Source of the DNA: RGIG8775 sp045537235
GTDB taxonomy: Bacteria > Bacillota > Clostridia > Oscillospirales > CAG-272
Direction of reading: 5' to 3'
Assembly: GCA_045537235.1 (NCBI GenBank)
Contig: JAZSPB010000154.1
Coordinates: forward strand, 1-17,515
DNA length: 17,515 nucleotides
Below the pieces are notes generated by a model, which saw only the letters and a program-made list of their open reading frames with translations, had not been told where the DNA came from and did no database searches. Made by a program: the position numbers and the translations under genes. Positions 15,066 through 17,515 of the stretch are shown one piece after another. Every line of letters begins with the position of its first letter. Positions within the stretch are counted from its first letter, which is position 1.

Positions 15066-15113
15066 AGCGCACCTCTCCGCCATCGTCTTCCCGCAAAAGC
15101 AGAAATCTTACAT

Positions 15114-15142
15114 ATTATAGCACATCTTTGTGAACTTTTCAA
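15114..15142 (-). promoter_or_regulatory. Sigma-A promoter of the ATP synthase operon
   Basis: Read on the minus strand: TTGAAA (15142-15137), 17-base spacer, TATAAT (15119-15114). It is well placed for the whole ten-gene operon. No other promoter of this quality is seen inside the operon. Confidence 0.85.
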
Positions 15143-15287
15143 TACCGAATTATGTCGATTTTCCTTCGCTGTCATCAAAAAAGGCCAAAAAACTCGACTT
15201 TTTTTCGTTTTCGCGTTAGTTTTTTAACAAGGCGAGGAGGGCATTTTGAAAATGTATCCCTTCTGTCAAAAACTCTTTTCGAAGGGC
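15143..15287. other. Divergent intergenic stretch between atp and pnuC promoters
   Basis: No gene. A/T-rich with homopolymer runs. A weak hairpin CCCTTC (15258-15263) with GAAGGG (15280-15285) lies just before the pnuC -35 box. No further signal is seen. Confidence 0.5.
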
Positions 15288-15316
15288 TTGCAAAAAGACA
15301 AAAACTGTGATATAAT
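15288..15316 (+). promoter_or_regulatory. Extended -10 promoter of pnuC
   Basis: TTGCAA (15288-15293), 17-base spacer and TGATATAAT with TATAAT at 15311-15316. The vanZ-like gene has the same TTGCAA-17-TATAAT layout including TGA before the -10. The start would be near 15323, leaving a leader of about 115 bases. Confidence 0.8.
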
Positions 15317-15345
15317 ATGAATATGGTAAAATAAAAAAAGAAAAA

Positions 15346-15437
15346 GCTGCCACCGGGTAGCGTGTCAATCAGACACTCGCACGTCTCATTAGGTCTTGGA
15401 AGAGGCGTTGGCGGGTGTTACTTTTTTGGAGGGAAAT
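15346..15437 (+). promoter_or_regulatory. Structured 5' leader of pnuC, possible riboswitch
   Basis: Three hairpins can be drawn: GCTGCC (15346-15351) with GGTAGC (15356-15361), GTGTC (15362-15366) with GACAC (15372-15376), and a bulged stem made of CGC plus CGTCTC (15378-15386) against GAGGCG plus GCG (15402-15413). A T6 run (15422-15427) lies just before the ribosome site GGAGGG. pnuC genes are known targets of NAD+-II riboswitches, but I cannot match this leader to that or another known class by eye. Confidence 0.45.
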
Positions 15438-16130
15438 ATGTTATATAATCCTTTTCGCGGATTGAGGCGGAGAGAATGGGGGATCTGGCTCATTTCTCTT
15501 GCTGCGGTTCTCTGTTCGGCTCTTGTTACAGCGGCACCGGATCCGGTCACACTGATTGCGACCATGATCGGTGTCACCGCGCTGATCTTTGTAGCACGAG
15601 GAGATGTTTGGGGGCAAGTTCTCACCGTTGTTTTTGCCATCCTATACTCGATCTCATCTTGGAAATTTCAGTATTACGGCGAGATCATTACTTACCTCGG
15701 CATGAGCGCCCCCATCGCCGCAGCATCGGTGGTTACATGGATCAAAAACCCTTACCGCGGCGAAAAAAATGACAGTCATGAGGTTAAGATCCACCATCTG
15801 TCTTGCCGTGGCACCGTGGCACTTCTTGCCCTGACTGCGGCAGTGACAATTGCCTTCTATTTCATATTAAAAGCCTTGGGAAACACCAATCTCCTCGTCA
15901 GCACCTTTTCGGTCGCCACCAGTTTTGCCGCCTCCTCACTCATGCTTTTTCGAAGCTCTTACTATGCCGTCGCCTATGCGGCGAACGATGTGGTACTGAT
16001 CATTCTCTGGCTCCTTGCCGCTAAAGAGGATATTTCTCACCTACCTATGGCCATTAACTTTTTCGCCTTTTTGGTCAATGATATTTACGGGTTTGTCAGC
16101 TGGAAAGCAAGAGAAAAACGGCAGAAGTGA
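15438..16130 (+). CDS. pnuC: PnuC-family nicotinamide riboside transporter
   Basis: A 230-residue inner-membrane facilitator with about seven helices. It imports nicotinamide riboside, which is trapped by phosphorylation and feeds NAD+ synthesis. Family text: SSWKFQYYGEIITYLGMSAPIAAASVVTWIKNPY (about 71-104), LMLFRSSYYAVAYAANDVVLIILWLLA and PMAINFFAFLVNDIYGFVSWKAREK at the end. The ATG at 15438 follows GGAGGG with 5 bases between; earlier in-frame codons lie in the structured leader. A related vitamin (thiamine, riboflavin) carried by PnuT or PnuX is possible since substrate cannot be read from sequence. Confidence 0.9.
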   Translation: MLYNPFRGLRRREWGIWLISLAAVLCSALVTAAPDPVTLIATMIGVTALIFVARGDVWGQVLTVVFAILYSISSWKFQYYGEIITYLGMSAPIAAASVVTWIKNPYRGEKNDSHEVKIHHLSCRGTVALLALTAAVTIAFYFILKALGNTNLLVSTFSVATSFAASSLMLFRSSYYAVAYAANDVVLIILWLLAAKEDISHLPMAINFFAFLVNDIYGFVSWKAREKRQK

Positions 16131-16191
16131 CTCCGCCGTTCAAACATTAATGCACAAATATCACAAAATCAATCAAATCTTTAAGCAAATC

Positions 16192-16241
16192 AAAACAGCA
16201 TCTTTGTCCATCCAAAAGTCAAAGATCGCTGTTTTGTTTTT
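16192..16241. terminator. Shared terminator of convergent pnuC and vanZ-like gene
   Basis: AAAACAGC-ATCTTTG (16192-16206) pairs with CAAAGAT-C-GCTGTTTT (16220-16235) with one bulged C, then T7 from 16237. The right arm holds the stop of the minus-strand gene, so its last codons are part of the stem. On the minus strand the T-run is shorter. Confidence 0.85.
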
Positions 16242-16698
16242 TTCTTCTCGTTGTCATCCAAATTACAACCGCCATGCAGCCAACACCGACCAAAGCCCCC
16301 GACGAATCGATCAGCACATCCGTAAACTGCGGTCCACGTCCTTCCGACAATCGCTGAACAATAAACTCGTCACAAAATGCCACGACCACAGCATATCCCC
16401 ATGCCGCCGCATAAAGCCACCCTTTCCGAAGCATTCCTACAAGTGCCGCCGCGATCAAAGCGAGAATACAGTATTCCGAAAAATGCGCCAGTTTACGAAC
16501 CAAGTGCGAAGAAACTTCCGCGCCGGGAATAAAGATTCGGACAACTTTTTCTATCATTCCGACAACGCTATCGCTGTCGGAAGAAGATTCTTCCCCACTT
16601 TTTGACGATTGCAAGAAAATAAAGGCTGTCCACAAGATCAACGCCGCGACCAACAAACCAATAAAAATCCGACGGCGCACTTCCCTATAATCGCTCAC
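16219..16698 (-). CDS. VanZ-like membrane protein
   Basis: About 159 residues. Membrane helices near 11-30, 75-92, 98-112 and 138-155. Family motifs: FLQSSKSGEESS after helix 1, VRKLAHFSEY (about 67-76), and CDEFIVQRLSEGRGPQFTDVLIDSSGALVG (about 109-138), which correspond to RKxAHFxEY and DExxQ...GR...DvxiDxxG. VanZ relatives occur in teicoplanin-resistance clusters but most chromosomal members are of unknown function, so resistance is not implied. The start is GTG 16698 because AGGAGG lies 7 bases upstream. A longer frame to 16893 runs across the promoter. Confidence 0.88.
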   Translation of the reverse strand: MSDYREVRRRIFIGLLVAALILWTAFIFLQSSKSGEESSSDSDSVVGMIEKVVRIFIPGAEVSSHLVRKLAHFSEYCILALIAAALVGMLRKGWLYAAAWGYAVVVAFCDEFIVQRLSEGRGPQFTDVLIDSSGALVGVGCMAVVIWMTTRRKKQNSDL

Positions 16699-16747
16699 CT
16701 TCACCCCTCCTCTTAACTTTTTGCATCTATGCGAAACCGTTTTCATT

Positions 16748-16776
16748 ATTATATCACCCATATTCAAAATTTGCAA
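16748..16776 (-). promoter_or_regulatory. Extended -10 promoter of the vanZ-like gene
   Basis: On the minus strand TTGCAA (16776-16771), 17-base spacer, TGATATAAT with TATAAT at 16753-16748. It lies inside the long upstream frame and so supports the later GTG start. Confidence 0.8.
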
Positions 16777-16914
16777 TACAAAAAAGTCAAAAAAGAGTGT
16801 GTTTATTCTCAAACCGAAATGACCAAAACTGTCAGCGATCGACCTCCGCCCCCAAAACCTCGAACACATCTTCTTTATAATATCCGAATCCATTCCCGAA
16901 ATTTCAAAAAGCCC

Positions 16915-16943
16915 TTGATTTTTGGAAGAAAATATGATACAAT
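16915..16943 (+). promoter_or_regulatory. Promoter in front of tRNA-Arg(CCU) remnant 1
   Basis: TTGATT (16915-16920), 17-base spacer, TACAAT (16938-16943). The tRNA-like 5' end begins 24 bases downstream of the -10, after a small hairpin GTCGG/CCGAC (16951-16965). This looks like the original promoter of the tRNA gene. Confidence 0.65.
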
Positions 16944-16967
16944 AACCTCCGTCGGTGATTCCGACAC

Positions 16968-17005
16968 GCCTGCATAGTTAAATGGATATAATACCCCCCT
17001 CCTTA
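16968..17005 (+). pseudogene. 5' half of tRNA-Arg(CCU), remnant 1
   Basis: Acceptor strand GCCTGCA, T8-A9, D stem GTTA/TAAT with D loop AATGGATA (contains GG), then CCCCC and anticodon loop CTCCTTA with CCT at 34-36. After it the sequence cannot close the anticodon stem (AGTAT) and no T arm or CCA-end follows. The match to remnant 2 stops in the loop. Confidence 0.65.
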
Positions 17006-17166
17006 AGTATTTACTATATCCACCAAATATACGATATGCAGTAGTTTTAAGCAAGCACGATCACAGAGTATTGTGTCCACCAAGAAACCGGTATAAAAAT
17101 CGGTATAAAATTTTTTTTGCATATCTTTTAATAACTTTTACGTTAAGCACTAAAATTCAATAATTT

Positions 17167-17209
17167 CTCCCCTTAGTTAAACGGATATAATAAGCCCCTC
17201 CTAAGGGGT
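17167..17209 (+). pseudogene. 5' half of tRNA-Arg(CCU), remnant 2
   Basis: T8-A9, D stem GTTA/TAAT, D loop AACGGATA, anticodon stem AGCCC/GGGGT (4 of 5 pairs) and intact loop CTCCTAA with anticodon CCT. The downstream bases give no T arm and nothing pairs with the acceptor strand CTCCCCT. It is therefore truncated just after the anticodon arm. Confidence 0.65.
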
Positions 17210-17310
17210 AGCTCTCACCAAGTCTCGACCGCGCAAACGCGAGAAAAAGCGAGGAAAACGGCGATTTCGCGACCTTGCCGCTGCACCACGGGAAATTTGG
17301 CTCCCTATTT

Positions 17311-17330
17311 GGTGCCCTGCGGCACCTTTT
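17311..17330 (+). terminator. Possible short intrinsic terminator between tRNA remnants
   Basis: GGTGCC (17311-17316), loop CTGC, GGCACC (17321-17326) and T4. The T run is short, so function is uncertain. Confidence 0.45.
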
Positions 17331-17386
17331 CGGTGATTTTTAAGGGATAGGCGTGCTTCAAGCATCTTCTATAAATTTCATAATTT

Positions 17387-17426
17387 GCCCCCGTAGTAAA
17401 GTGGATATTACAAGTCCCTCCTAAGG
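17387..17426 (+). pseudogene. 5' half of tRNA-Arg(CCU), remnant 3
   Basis: Acceptor strand GCCCCCG, T8-A9, D stem GTAA/TTAC (base changes that keep all four pairs relative to remnants 1 and 2), D loop AGTGGATA, then AGTCC, anticodon loop CTCCTAA and GG. Similarity ends there and no T arm follows. Confidence 0.65.
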
Positions 17427-17439
17427 TTATACTAAATCA

Positions 17440-17462
17440 CTCGCCTTTGCTCAAAAGGCGAG
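17440..17462 (+). other. Hairpin between tRNA remnant 3 and the last tRNA
   Basis: CTCGCCTTT (17440-17448) pairs perfectly with AAAGGCGAG (17454-17462) around a 5-base loop. It lacks a T-run downstream, so it may be an element-end repeat rather than a terminator. Confidence 0.55.
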
Positions 17463-17489
17463 CGATAATATAGATAAAATTTCATACAC

Positions 17490-17515
17490 GTCTCTGTACC
17501 TCAGCAGGATAGAGG
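17490..17515 (+). tRNA. 5' end of a tRNA gene, cut by the window
   Basis: GTCTCTG as acceptor strand, T8-A9, D stem CCTC/GAGG and D loop AGCAGGATA with GG, so the first 26 positions are canonical. The anticodon is outside the window. The GGATAGAG type of D arm is common in arginine tRNAs, which would fit the neighbouring remnants, but this is not shown. Confidence 0.75.

Noticed and set aside
15323..15437. T-box or TPP riboswitch in the pnuC leader
   Set aside because: No TGGNACCGCG antiterminator, no specifier loop, and no CUGAGA or ACCUGAUC core of TPP aptamers.
16219..16698. Glycopeptide resistance gene vanZ
   Set aside because: Only family motifs match; no van genes are near and most VanZ-like proteins are unrelated to resistance.
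16699..16893. 65-residue N-terminal extension of the VanZ-like protein
   Set aside because: It spans a good promoter (16748-16776), and the strong AGGAGG site serves the GTG at 16698.

Overview
The window reads as a piece of a low-to-mid GC Firmicutes chromosome, most likely an anaerobic Clostridia-type gut bacterium. This rests on strong AGGAGG-type ribosome binding sites, TTGACA/TATAAT promoters, TTG and GTG starts, and the families present: a clostridial large serine recombinase, a VanZ-like protein, PnuC and a sodium-type F-ATP synthase. The species cannot be named from sequence alone.

Left part (1 to about 2800, + strand): the right-hand end of an integrated mobile element. A self-cleaving LexA/UmuD-type repressor is followed by an unusual array of structured repeats (626-832), a small unrecognised protein and a large serine recombinase whose last codons lie inside a terminator hairpin. 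A second, bidirectional terminator follows at 2841-2891.

Middle part (2900-7780): a divergent pair, a membrane PH-domain protein (-) and a small XRE regulator (+), shares a 120-base control region. In it two 15-base operators face each other, one over the consensus promoter of the membrane gene. Next is a tightly packed four-gene + strand operon behind a 19-base-spacer MerR-type promoter: a MerR regulator with a duplicated C-terminal domain, an alpha/beta-hydrolase lipoprotein that seems to lack part of its catalytic triad, a HExxH metalloprotease-like lipoprotein, and a two-helix membrane protein. I know of no described system with this composition; it may be an envelope sensing or stress locus, but that is inference.

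The operon converges on the ATP synthase operon (7771-15065, - strand, order atpZ-atpI-atpB-atpE-atpF-atpH-atpA-atpG-atpD-atpC). The meeting point is a palindrome of about 218 bases that contains the stop codons of both operons. Its arms are two inverted copies of a 64-67 base repeat. A third copy sits inside the ATP synthase operon between atpB and atpE. The c subunit carries two carboxylates and the ES...Y motif expected of a Na+-coupled rotor.

Right part (15100-17515): pnuC (+) has its own promoter and a structured leader of about 115 bases, and converges on a vanZ-like gene (-) with a shared terminator. The last 600 bases hold no protein gene. They contain a tRNA-type promoter followed by three degenerate 5' halves of tRNA-Arg(CCU), about 200-220 bases apart and all ending at the anticodon loop, then the first 26 bases of an apparently intact tRNA cut by the window end. 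This looks like an integration hot spot with scars of repeated element insertion.
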